A DNA stretch of 64,000 nucleotides from Macrolepiota albuminosa (taxonomy: Eukaryota; Basidiomycota; Agaricomycetes; Agaricales; Agaricaceae), in the NCBI GenBank assembly GCA_027475525.1, contig JAMWFC010000044.1:62001-126000 (forward strand). The letters run 5' to 3'. This document shows positions 22,701 to 33,913 of this stretch, one piece after another. The notes beneath the pieces were generated by a model. The model ran no database searches. It saw only the letters and a list, made by a program, of their open reading frames with translations, and had not been told where the DNA came from. The translations under genes and the position numbers were made by a program. Within the stretch, counting starts at the first letter, position 1, and each line of letters begins with the position of its first letter.

Positions 22701-24135
22701 CTGCTGAGGCAAACTCGCCAATTCATACAGTCCATTGTCAGAACTAATAGTAGTAATAATAGCACGTTCCGCCGGGTTAAAGCTCAGTGTTCTCGGGGGC
22801 ACGTAGGGGCTTCCAAACTTGCGCACGCTGAGCAGCCCAATATCCGCGCCGGTGTTAATGTCGTAAGAGCGCACATATTTGTCACGGACATAGTACAACA
22901 TGTCTTGGTGCACAGAGAATGCAGGACGCTCACGCTCAAGCTTGAACACGATAAGACCCGAATCGTGGCCTGCAGCAAAGAGGTTGAGGTTCGGGTGCGA
23001 AGCGAGAATCCAAAACCGGTCGTGCTCGCGACGGAATGTTTGTATCGCCGTACGTTTCGCGAGATCCCAAACGCGTACAGTTTTATCCTCACCACACGAT
23101 ACGATGAGCTCGTGCTTAGGATGGAACAGCGCGCTGGAGACATTGTTGAAATGCCCGCGGCACGAATCAACCTCCCATGCTTTGGTCTCGCTCATGCGCC
23201 AGATCTTGATGACACGGTCGTCTGCCGCGGAGATGATGAGTGGGAGTGTCGGGTGGAACATGGCAGAGTTGACACCACGGTCATGGCCTTCCAAAACGTA
23301 CTTGACGGTTGAGAAAGAGTCGAAGGTCTCAAAGGCGCCTGGCCCGCTGCCGCCTACGCCCGAATGGCCACCAGGTCCACCCCCACCTGAGTGTTGTGAG
23401 CCTTTGCGGAGGCCCGAGATGTCCCAAACACGGACGGTTTGGTCCATCGATGCTGAGACGACAAGGTCATCCTTAGGGTGGAACTGGGCAGACATGACGT
23501 AGTGCGAGTGACCGGTGAGGACTGCGATGCATTGGCGTGAGGTACTGTTCCAGATACGTATAGTTTGGTCGTCAGAACAGGAGAGCTATTGAGAGGTCAT
23601 AAGGTGTATTACAATCTGATAGACAAAGACTTACTATCCAAGGCATTTCATGATGGAATTGTACTGTCCGGACGTAGTCAAGATGACCATGCAGAGTAAA
23701 GAGGCAACGTCGATTTTGGGGTCGAATATCTGGTTATGCGATGAATGAAAGCTGCAGCGTGTCGAATTACTGATTGGACTGACCCCAGACTTTGATTTTG
23801 TAGTCGTCACCTCCCGTCACCAACAAAGCGCGGGATGGATGGATGGCAACGCCTCTTACAGGACCTATTGGCACGATCAAAGGTTGTTCATAAGTAATTA
23901 AGGTGGGTTTGCTCACCCTCGTGCTCCTCAAATCTATCGACCAGGACTCCCATGCGATAATTCCATAGCTGTACACTCCCATTGTGCAGCGCGGCAGCTA
24001 GAAGTGGCTGAGTCGGATGGAAAGCAAGCCCTAAAACGCCGAAATTAGAGATCGGGAGGTAAGTCTTGACGTAGAAGTGAGGATACCCTTAACGCGGTTA
24101 CTTTTCGACTCGAACTTGGTGAGCATAACAGACAT
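19787..24135 (-). CDS. COPA: Coatomer subunit alpha (alpha-COP)
   Basis: Largest COPI coat subunit; binds dilysine cargo tails and coats Golgi-to-ER vesicles. Fourteen exons on the minus strand: 24135-24087, 24030-23917, 23864-23784, 23729-23635, 23585-22590, 22531-22300, 22244-22106, 22052-21812, 21761-21606, 21553-21355, 21303-20780, 20725-20402, 20348-20076 and 20029-19787 (3666 nt, 1221 residues, full length). It begins [17 protein letters not shown] and runs through the N-terminal WD40 propeller (repeats ending KIKVW, TIRIW, TVRVW, VIKIW, TVRVW), a second propeller, the alpha-solenoid ([20 protein letters not shown]) and the epsilon-COP-binding C-terminal domain with [17 protein letters not shown] Gly-rich insert ([16 protein letters not shown]) sits in the first propeller. 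Divergent from the next gene by 173 bp. Confidence 0.96.
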
Positions 24136-24308
24136 GCTCGGCGAGTTTTGAGGCCCTAGGTCGTAGGAAAAGTTGTTGACAAGGCTGCAGATGGCAGAGG
24201 CCCTGAACGCGCTTCAAGACGACAGACGTGGCTTGCTCAACGTGGGAGAATGGTCAGAAGTCACGTTTGCCGGTGGCTGTGCCCCCTCGATATTCTGTAG
24301 AGGCAACC
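24136..24308. promoter_or_regulatory. Shared bidirectional promoter region, alpha-COP/small unknown gene
   Basis: 173 bp between divergent start codons. No recognised motif or TATA box. Confidence 0.4.
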
Positions 24309-25068
24309 ATGTCCTCTCCGTCGTCGCCCACGGTGCCCATGGTCGAATCAATCAATGAAAACGCCTGTCTAAACGTGTCTCCCAGTTCTCCAAAGCTAAA
24401 TTCGCCGACTCTCACAAAATACAAACCGAGGACACCTTCGCAATCTACTGCACCGTCAAGTCACATGCGACCGCTTTCTGAAATTATTGGCGATAAGTTT
24501 CCACCTTTCGACCACAAAACCGACATTGTGTTGCCGTTCAACAACGAAGTCAATCGTGACGCTGAATTTGAAAAAGGTGCGTGGCTCTGATCGAATTGAG
24601 GATGCATATATGCGCGTTTGTGGCGTCATCTCGCGTCAACTGACGATATCCCTCTTCTGTCCCCATGACAGAGCTCGCTTCTATGCTACTTGATGCCGTA
24701 CTGGAGACGCACGCGTGGGCTGCTGCGCGGCCCAAATACGAAAGCTCACTCGCGGCTCAAAACATCGAGAAGAAGATTGTTTCGATGATGAACACAGAAA
24801 ATGAACAAGGCATGTATTTATCACGTCCTCGACTATCTTCATGGTTGTTTGTTGGTATCGTCGGTAGGCAGCACTCTCTTCATGCTTTTCATCTTGTTGC
24901 TTTATACTGTTCCATTACCCGTCATCGGAAACACGCGTTATGCTGACGCTTTTTTGCTTTTCTCCCTTGATCTCCTTTACCACAGATAAGACGCGCCAGC
25001 AATTGAACCAATTCGTCACTCAGATCAAGACTGCCCTGTCTGCTCTCACTGGACTTGCTGGCTTATGA
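24309..25068 (+). CDS. Small unknown protein with a GC-AG intron
   Basis: Three exons (24309-24576, 24672-24809, 24986-25068) give 489 nt and 162 residues. The N-terminal third is Ser/Pro-rich and probably disordered (MSSPSSPTVPMVESINEN). The rest looks helical (ELASMLLDAVLETHAWAAARP, then NIEKKIVSMMN and QQLNQFVTQIKTALSALTGL), possibly a coiled coil. The second intron starts GCATGT (24810) and ends CACAG; no GT donor keeps the reading frame, so a GC-AG intron is the best reading. I do not recognise the family. Confidence 0.7.
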
Positions 25069-25246
25069 GGAGTGTGGTGCATTGTGATGTGGTAACTATT
25101 CAATGTACATATTCTTTTAACTCGCATCCCTGTATTGAGTTGTTCAATCCAATGAATGTACTTTTTTGTGTGAACATATGGATGTAAGAGTCAGACCGGG
25201 GCCCCGGGCCGATGATCTTTTCTCGCGTCAAACCAACTTTCACTTT

Positions 25247-27442
25247 ATGGGTGTGCTAGGACTCACCCCTTTCCTGCAGAAGACATGGTTCGTCTGGCGT
25301 CATTTTCCTAAGATATTCATTGATCCACCAAAAAAAAAATAGTCCAGAGGTCATCAAGAAGCTCCCTGACCGTCTCCGAGGGTTAGCTGGTAAGAAAGTC
25401 GTGATGTATGTGGCAAGTCTCTACCCGAGGATTAGCTGGCACTTTCGTCTCATGACGTGCTACGAACCACAGTGATGGAACGCTCATTACACAGCGCTTG
25501 CATTTTGCACCAATGCCGCATCCCTACCGTCATGTACAGATGTGGTATCGGCTCGCAAGAGAGTTACAGGAAGCTGGGGTCTCGGCTGTGTGTGTCTTTG
25601 ACGGGATGGAGCGTCATACCGCTAAAACGCGTGAAGTTCGTATATTCTCCTTCCCGAAGCGGTTCCGCCACTAAAGTGCTGTCTGATGCCAGCTCGCGCG
25701 AAGGAAGGATGCGCAGCGAAAAGTCAAAGCGCGTGGAGTATTGGAGCAAGATCGTTCGAAACGGCTGAAACAACTTTCTGACATTATGCCACGCTTCTGG
25801 AAGCTCAGCGACGCGAAACGAAGACGCACTACAGACCTTTTGCATCGACTGGCCCCCGAAGAGTCGGCAGCAGAAAGGTGTCAAACACCAGTGGCTACGA
25901 CCCCCATAGACAGTATGCAGTCGCAAGATAGTACCTCTAAGCCCCTTGAAGATTCATCACTTGTCGAGGAACCCTCGACACTGCGCCTTTCGGTCGATGT
26001 CGACCTTCTCATGCCTGAATTTTTGGCGGATGAAACTTTCGGCATTGACAACCACTTCGTATCAGAATACGTTGATTCTCTCTTAGTCGAACGAGATTCA
26101 ACGCACGTAGAAGGTTCTGTACACGTTTCACCATATCACCCCTGGTTTGAAGAGCCGAAGGTGCCCTTCCATTCATCGTTTGACTCTGTACCAGATGCGT
26201 ATACGCCTGTTTCCTCCGAGCATATAGATGATTTTCATCCGCATTTTATTATTGAAGAATCACCATTATCAACCCACGAACCCGAACTTGCACACTTAGA
26301 AGATGGCATCCCGAAATCATCAGAAGAACAGGGTATTTTCGCACCACAAACCACCAATACATTCGATAGCATACCTACGCCTCCATCGCCCGGGAATAGC
26401 CTACCCATAGCTGACTCTTCTGAAACCATTCACACCCCCGAAGACATCGAAAGTCAACTATCCAACTTATATCTCTCATATCGCCGAAGCGTTTCTCGAC
26501 TCGCCACCCTCTCCGACCCGTTCGACTCTTCTCCATCCTCGATTCCCAGTGTTGGCGACCCAGACGCCCAAGCCGAGATCATGATGACAAAGGCGCAGTA
26601 CCAACTAACACTTGAGGAAGGCCGGTTCTGGGATGGATTTTCCGCAGAACTGAGGGAGTCCAAGTTGCCCGATGCACTGAAGCGTTTGTCTCAAAGAAGT
26701 GAGTACATGTCAGCTTCGTTCGAGAGGAGGATGAACCCCCCGACGTCGAGCACGTATACTGAGTCGAAGGAGATTTTGAACGCTATGGGTGTGCCGTGTT
26801 TGGAGGCGTCTGGTGCATACGAGGCGGAGGCATTGGCTTCATCGATGGTTTTGAATGGGTTGGCGGATTATGTTATCAGCGAAGATACTGTGCGTTTTCT
26901 CGTCCATCCTTTCGCCATTAGTGCGATACAAAATTTAAACGACTGGTGACACACAGGACGTCCTCATATACGAAGCCCCCCTCGTCCGAAATCTTACGAA
27001 CAAAGATACACCCCTCACCCTCGTCTCTGGGGCCGAAATTCGTACCGTCCTTCAACTCGACCGCGCGTCCTTCGTAGACTTCGCCCTCCTGCTCGGCACC
27101 GACTTCTCCCAGCGCATTAAAAACGTGGGGCCCGCACGTGCACTCAAGTTCATCCGTGAGCACGGGTCAATCGAGCGCGTTATAGAGCTAGAGACCAAGT
27201 ATGCGCCGCCGCTTACACCCAGGGCCTATTTGGATCAGGTGGAAATGGCGAGGGTTGTGTTTGCTACGCTGCCACCTGTACCCAATCCGGAGTCGTTGGA
27301 GCAAGGAGAGCCGGATGAGGCGAAGGTGGCGGAGGTGTTGCAGAAGTATGGGCTTGGGAAGGAGGTCATGGCGATGGATGAGTGGGACTATGGTTCGGCT
27401 CTCAAGGGAAATTATTTCGAAGATAATCCGAGTGCCTTTTAG
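25247..27442 (+). CDS. XPG/FEN1-family structure-specific nuclease (PIN-like)
   Basis: Predicted metal-dependent 5' flap-type endonuclease or exonuclease of the XPG/Rad2 group. Exons: 25247-25287, 25343-25405, 25473-25635, 25693-26889 and 26957-27442 (1950 nt, 649 residues). The XPG-N region starts MGVLGLTPFLQKTCPEVIKK and includes GKKVVIDGTLITQRLHF with a first catalytic Asp, and VCVFDG. A long spacer of about 250 acidic/Ser-rich residues follows. The XPG-I region has MGVPCLEASGAYEAEALAS, then LADYVISEDTDVLIYEAP. A helix-hairpin-helix follows (LLGTDFSQRIKNVGPARALKF). The spacer separates it from FEN1 and Exo1; it fits a fungal XPG-like group, not XPG itself. Confidence 0.9.
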
Positions 27443-28424
27443 CTCTTGATAGGAAATGAGGTGTGCATGGGGTATTTATTTCTTATAGTATTGTCTAAAT
27501 TGTAGTAAATGACACATTCTCCGCCGTGGTACTTTGGGTGACGAACAACAAACATATAGTTGACTAGAAGTGTTCAACGCGCTATTTTCGCGATGAGGAG
27601 AAACAGCTGATGAATTATTGCACATGAGACCATTGTGCATCTGAGAAGAGCCATGTATCCTTCTGAGTCATAGGATAACAGAAGGTAGGAAGATGCAGAA
27701 CATTTTGGTCTGAGGATACATCCTGAATGCAGTTATATATGGTGAGAAAACAAGGTCTGTCATTCCTGCATCTACAAAATAGACGCCTCCATGTATACCC
27801 CATAACAGAGAATACATGACGTACCTGAGCCTACCTGAGCCTATCTGAGCCTACCTGATTCCACCTACCAGGTGGCACCCAGCACATGATACGGTGCATA
27901 GGACTGCGACGGTGAATTGGAAGCTACCGAATTAAGCCATCTCGCATCAACATTGAGTTTGCGCCGTTTTGATTAGGAGGCATGAATACTTGATTAAACG
28001 AAACGCGACGCGACGTGTTGAGCGGACTTTGAATCAAATCAATAGTAAGTCACGCTCAAATACCTTGTTCCTTGTATCTCCAGGATGTTCTAAAATCATG
28101 AAGATTACTTCTCTGAGAGGTCTATAAGACTCTTGGAGACTTTGGTACTGATTTGCTCACTGACACTTAATTCCGGAACCCTTTGAATACAATTTTCTCC
28201 ATTTTCTATTCTTGTTGACTATATCGCAACATAGATAGATGTGTATCCCTTCATTTTTGTGGTCAACTATGTTGTACTCCTATTGAACTAATATATCGCT
28301 TGAAAGATCAGTGGCTCCATGTCCACGATCTCTTAGTATTCTGGATTTTGAAACTCCCAACCCTTTTGAAAGCCATAACACGTGATAGTATCTCGTGAAA
28401 TATATCTTGCTAAAGCTGAACAAG
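27443..28424. other. Intergenic region with a small tandem repeat
   Basis: Nearly 1 kb without a supported gene. About four copies of a 10-bp unit CCTGAGCCTA lie at roughly 27824-27862, drifting to CTGATTCC. Upstream exons of the next gene could be hidden here, but I could not place any. Confidence 0.4.
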
Positions 28425-29672
28425 ATGCCTCAAGAATGTGTGGTGTCTCTCGAATCCCGCTTCACGGTGGCCTGTCACATACTGCGTCCTCAGGTCTTTG
28501 AGGAAGAAATGGCAAGTCCGGATAGATATTGTCTGACTTCTCTGCTTATGAGGATCTATACAGTTGATAAGACTCGAGTGTGCATGGGGACGGAGGTATG
28601 GAACCTTAGACTCAAGTTCTGAGGCCAACACAATATATCGTGAGTGAAGCATTTACAAGCGAAGGTGCATTCTCAATGCTCTTTAGTCACGCCAGAACTT
28701 CGCTGTATGTTCGAGTCGGGTCTTTGGGCTTTACTTCCAATGGATGAAAATTTGCTTGACTCTATCATTAACTTGGATTTTACTATTGAAGAGCCGATCG
28801 AGGTGCGTATTCCTATCATTATCAATGTCCCGACAAAAAATGAGTTCCGCTAGACCCTGTACAAGGACAAAGACTTATTTGAATACGTTTTTGTTCCTCT
28901 GCCTGGAATGGAAGGCACTATCGTTCGCCTCGACGGTAGTGACGGCCTGCCACACGAGCACTTCTTCCCTTATACAACCTTGCCAGTTCTACGCCTACAC
29001 GTACACCCGCACTATGTTATGGTCGACCTGTATCAGAAGATTATGGAACACGAGCACTTCATACGCAGAATAGATAAAGACCAGGGTTACAGACCATACT
29101 ATTTGAAATACTTCGACTCTGATCTTTCATGTCGGTGCGCATACCAGATGTGGAAACGATGGGATGTCCCTCCAGACTTCATTCTGAATTCAGACTCTAA
29201 TGCTCAGACAACATCGAGCGGTCAACAACTACAGCTTCGTCCGGGAGCTTTTGCTTGGCACATCGACGAAGTTGGGCTACGACCCGTGGATTCCGTCACG
29301 TACATCATTGCTGACTGTGAGGATGGAGAGGAGAGCTCTGATGACCAAGAAGAATACAACATAGATGAAGAAAACTCTGTATTCCAGGCCCGGATGCGCC
29401 ACTGGGTTTCTGAAATCCAGCCTGGTTTGATTCCCCTCGAGTCTCAGGAAAAGCAAGTGGACGCCATAGGAGGAGATGTAGGGGAGGTGACAGAGTATAT
29501 GCCAGACATGGACACAGGATCACAGACAATGGTTGGTTCTGTCTCGTTGAGGGTCGACAAGATAGATTCCATTGGGAAAAACCCAGTTCATGACATGGAC
29601 CCATCTCGTACGAAGTCTATTTCTGACATGTCGCTCAGTTCATCTGTTGCTATTAGTTTCACATCTGAATGA
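28425..29672 (+). CDS. Unknown protein with acidic Ser-rich C-terminus
   Basis: Three exons with GT-AG junctions (28425-28595, 28665-28802, 28854-29672) make 1128 nt and 375 residues from the first in-frame ATG. The middle has a conserved-looking stretch LPHEHFFPYTTLPVLRLHVH followed by PHYVMVDLYQKI. The C-terminal 130 residues are acidic (CEDGEESSDDQEEYN) and Ser-rich and probably disordered. I do not recognise the family. Earlier exons may be missing. Confidence 0.6.
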
Positions 29673-29889
29673 TGTCCAATGACTGCACTTAGTCGAGTTA
29701 TCATTACCGGGCAAGTCGGAGTGAGCCTCGGGAGAGCCCATGCAGGCTATCCCAACTCCGACGTTCATATGTATTGTTTCTATGGTTCCCTTCGCCACCT
29801 AACCGCTAATACGCAATTACATCGGCGCATGCGCCATCCCCGACTCATGAAACAAATAGTATAAACCAGTAAAAAAAATTCAGGAACAA

Positions 29890-30830
29890 ACGGTATTTTT
29901 TCAGGGTGTAATTTATGCGCCACTCACACCTAGCCTTCCAGATTATGTGGGCTGTTTCAGATACTACTATTGTCAAAAAACGTGTGGCACCTTGCATGTC
30001 GTTGTCGGAAACCCCTTTCTATTATTTAGGGCCCGAGGGTTGGTGGTTCGAAATTTATGCCCCTCTTACTACATTTAGCAATCTGCCATGCCACTCTCTG
30101 CCCTGTACATGGGCACTCCAATAGAATATGTTCCATTGAGTCTTCTATGCAGCATTGAGGACAAAGTGCTCACGATTCATATTGTGGTTTATTTTGCCAG
30201 TAACCACCCACTTTGAAAGTATTATGCATTGTCTTCTGGGCACAGTTCCTAAATTCTCTTGACAATGATGTATTCCTTATTGACTGCCAGATTCTTTTGT
30301 CACTTGGCACTTCTTCGTTATGAGCATGCACTGCCCAGCGTGTAATGTCTAGATGTATTGACGTACCCCTTCTGTAAGGCGGCACCATGCGCTCTATCAT
30401 ACCCTTATAGATTAAAGATTGTGTTGCCCTTGCTAGTTTAGCACCTGAGATATTGAGTTCTGGGGGGATTGATAGGTCGATCTAGTCCAGCCTCTCTTTG
30501 CTAGTCCCTTCATTCGCCAGTTTATTGGCCTCCTCATTTCCTTCAGTACCAGCATGGCCTTTTACTTTCTCTATGAAAGTCACTCCCTTGTGATGCCTCA
30601 GTTCAGCCACTAAGGCTTTCAATATGTGCTTATTAGCTATGCCTGTCCATCCACAATCTTCTCTATATTTCAGATTAAAAGTAATACTATTGATTATTAT
30701 CTTCAAGTCACTTCTGATAAGGATAGCGCAATCATCTGCTACTTTCCTTAACGCTGCAAGAATTGCCACAGCTTCTTCAGCATTATTTGTCTGTGGGAAA
30801 TCGGCCAGAAGATGGCTTCATTCCTATTGT
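29890..30830 (-). pseudogene. Decayed 3' remnant of a LINE (RNase H and terminal zinc region)
   Basis: On the minus strand, 30769-30482 encodes an RNase H fold fragment (ILIRSDLKIIINSIT, then VTFIEKVKGHAGTEGNEEAN, with SD and the HAGTEGNEEAN helix). Frames near 30400-30170 give RNTSLSREFRNCAQKTMHNTFKVGGYW, and near 30160-30050 a Cys/His block CPQCCIEDSMEHILLEC. Near 29950 is ETAHIIWKARCEW. This order matches the C-terminal part of fungal LINE ORF2 proteins. Stops and frame changes break it, and the RT and endonuclease parts are missing. Confidence 0.8.
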
Positions 30831-31064
30831 CGTTTTGACCAAACCGTACACCTGCTCCTTGTCACAAAACTTACGGATCTCTTGAAATTACTCAGAACAA
30901 CTCTCGTCAGCATTCTCCAAAGTCTCGTTTGCTCCTAGTTACGTATTTCTCCTTTGTTATTTCTCCTCATTTTTCTCCTAATTTTATCACGTTGTACCAT
31001 ATTTCTGAAATCTTTCCCTATTCGATTTCACCCTGATTCTGGTTTCCCTATTTAAAAAACTACT

Positions 31065-31082
31065 ATAAAAATCTCATGCATT
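31065..31082. repeat. Left target-site duplication of the LINE (18 bp)
   Basis: ATAAAAATCTCATGCATT, identical to 50832-50849 on the other side of the LINE. Confidence 0.88.
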
Positions 31083-31380
31083 GCTTCTTGACTGGAAAAC
31101 TTCCAAAATTAAAGCCAGCAATGAACTGCAGGCGTTAACCAAGTCAAGCATCTCAACAACCCAACTCGCTTGTTGGAAATGAGTATAAGATGCACATTGA
31201 GAACCTTACTACATTTGAACTTAGAACAACCGACATTAGATCAACTCTCCCAGAATTAGCCCACCGACTACAATCCACGCAAAATGAAGGGTGGACCCAC
31301 AGAGTCGAACGTGTCTACCCAAACACGAGGCGTATAACAGGGATGGTTGACAGCAACATTAATTAAAATGCAAACCATAT

Positions 31381-33305
31381 ATGAAGGAAAATGCCTGCCT
31401 TGCCTCTAAGCAATCCACCCAAATGGATGAGGACTCCCTCCCCACCCCTCTAGCGCCAGGCTTCGGGGAGACTAATAGCAACCAACCAATCTATCTCTCA
31501 CCACCCACTAACTCACTATCACTTGACGGAACCATCCCACACCATGGTCCTGGCGATACCCCGGAGAGACAAATGCTACCGGTCTTCATGAGCCCCATGA
31601 ACCCTGAGGATGCGAACTTCCCTCCCCTCCCTCCTGGGACTACACACAGGGAAGTCGGAACATCTAAACCTCGAATAGGAAAAGTCAAACTCACCTTAGG
31701 CCGCAGAAAGCCTAGGGCCAGTGATACTTCCAAGAGACCCCAGCCTTCCAGCCCCTTGATCGACAGATCGTCGAAGAGACACACCTCCACCGCAGTTCCT
31801 CCCCTGGGAACCCCTGTCCTCCCGACAACTCAACTTACTCAGGATGATATCCTATTCCCACCCTCTAATGCACAGGCCCAACAACCCGCCTTCACATTTG
31901 GCAGAGACCAAGGCCTAACAAGAAACATGACCCAGGCTACCGACCTCTCCAGAATGGGGGACCTCAGACATAACGCGAGAGATGGGAATGATCCTCATGA
32001 CCAAAGTACAATGATTGTTGGAAACTCTGCCTGGGACGACATCTTAGTAGACTCCCCGAGAGGCTCTCCTGCCCGCTTTGACCCAGCTCCTGGAGCCAGC
32101 CCACGCTTTACTATTGCTAGTCCTTGGCGTGCAATGCCTCACCTCACCCCGTACCCCCCCAAAAACAAGGTCGTGATGGACCTAACTCTCTTGGCCTGAC
32201 GAACACGCACATATACAGACAGGAACCTAGAGATGAAATCTTCCGAGACGTGAAAACTGACATCCATATTACAACCAACACAACTGGCCTTCAGAGAACT
32301 GCGAAATCCAACGGTGGATGGCCAAAAATCCACCTGGGCATCCACCCCTTCAAGAATGTGAGCGGTTCTCAAGTCGATTCATGGAAACGTGTCACCACTC
32401 CTAAAGTATGGGCGAGGCTGTTCAGGAGCAAATACAAAACAAACAGCCTTACGACTGTTGACAAAACTCATGCCCTGCTAAAAAACCTCGTCCGAGTAGA
32501 AAGTGATATCACTCTAGGAGTCTCCTTTCCCCTACAGGACCGCAAAATGGAATCTGAACGTTTCCCCCCCCCCTACCACATGATGATCTCGGGTCTCACC
32601 GATACGCAAACTGAGCACCTTATCAACTTGGAAGTTGTATCAACCAAAGACATTACCGTGATATTTAAATCATTCGATGACACACGACCCACTTTCATAA
32701 TGACAATCTATAGCCTTACTTTCATCGATTCCGCAGAGGCACGTTCAGCAGTAACAAGCTTAATTGTGAATGGTATACAAGAATCCAAGCAGGTCATCAA
32801 ACACATAGTTGAGAGTGCTCTGGAACATCCCGACCATGTGGCCAGTGACATTTTTAACAACATTTCAGTGAAGTTCTTGGAGGTGAAAAGGAACAGGGCG
32901 AACGGAGGTGACTTTAGAGGATGGAATGTATTTCTGCATCACTCCTTCCTGACAGATGACAACCACATAAAACTCATACAACTAATGAGGACGTGTACCT
33001 TTCCCTCCACGACAGCAGGTTTTGGACTGCCACTTCTAGGAAAGGAAACCTTATTATGCGCTAATTGCAAATCGATAGATCATGATACCCCGAATTGCCC
33101 CTTTCCAGACCTTCCAGGATGGCTTGGCTACAAGCCTGCGCAAATCCCGCCAAGTCAGATGATGCAAAGCGCATACAACAACGATAATGATTACCTTTCT
33201 GAAAACAACCGTAGAGGCAGAGGATCAGGCAGAGGGAGGGGAGGTGGTTCTTTCCGTGGAAATAGACCATATGGCCGTTGGGCCTTCCGTGGACAGTGGA
33301 ACTAA
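31381..33305 (+). pseudogene. LINE ORF1 (Gag-like, zinc knuckle, RG-rich tail), frame broken once
   Basis: The N-terminal part (31381-32199 frame) is Pro/Ser-rich and probably disordered. The rest (32124-33305 frame) holds the RNA-binding core and a zinc knuckle CANCKSIDHDTPNC near 33058-33099. It ends with an RG-rich tail (RRGRGSGRGRGGGSFRG). The two frames overlap at a C7A5 run (32154-32165), where a -1 shift joins them. This may be homopolymer error, a mutation or true frameshifting. ORF1 proteins of this kind bind the element RNA. Confidence 0.82.
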
Positions 33306-33913
33306 CCCGTGTTCTCTCCTCCCAAAACTTACCATAATAAAACATATCTAGTCTGAAAATAAAGTCGTTCACTCTTTGTCAACGAAAATAAGTCATTACT
33401 CATTGTCAACCATAACGTGTTACCAGTGAGAGACGGCCTAAGAGCGCTACCATGTCATGTAAGGTGGGTTATTACAGATATGGATGATCTAAATGTGGGA
33501 TGTGCCTAAGACTGAAATATATTGGCCATACGTGGTACATGTAAGTCTGAAAGCTAAAAGTCGTAAGACGAACAACGGCAGTCTATAACAAATAGAGGAA
33601 GGTGCCGTGCAGCAGTCCTGCTTAAGCTAAGAGTTTCCTTAATACTGAACCCGCTAAGTATTTCTGAAACTTAAAGCAACGTCCCCCCTGAGCTCTTGGG
33701 AAATGAGCTCACCCCGAGATAGTGCGGTTGGCTTCTCGGTAAGTCTTACCAACCACGACATACATAAATGAAACACATACTGGCATTCTTAACTACGTTA
33801 ATGGTTCGTGCCTCTCTACTGTTAGGGGGCCATATGAGCCGGCCACCACTCTGACCCTGCAAACTAACAGTGGAGAGTTCGGAGGTGGATCCCAACTCTC
33901 TCCCCAATCCCAA
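33306..33913. other. LINE spacer between ORF1 and ORF2
   Basis: About 600 bp within the LINE without a supported ORF. Probably untranslated linker. Confidence 0.5.

Noticed and set aside
29716..29762. Inverted repeat GTCGGAGT/ACTCCGAC as a terminator or transposon end
   Set aside because: Only 8-bp arms, no target duplication and no linked ORF. Too weak to call.
30033..30062. tRNA B-box-like GGTTCGAAA
   Set aside because: No A box or cloverleaf fits around it, and it lies inside the LINE remnant in a readable pol frame.
32124..32372. Minus-strand and other-frame ORFs overlapping LINE and gypsy coding regions
   Set aside because: They are shadows of the real frames without domain signal. 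The 45.8-47.6 kb antisense gene was kept because of its splice structure and Cys motif.
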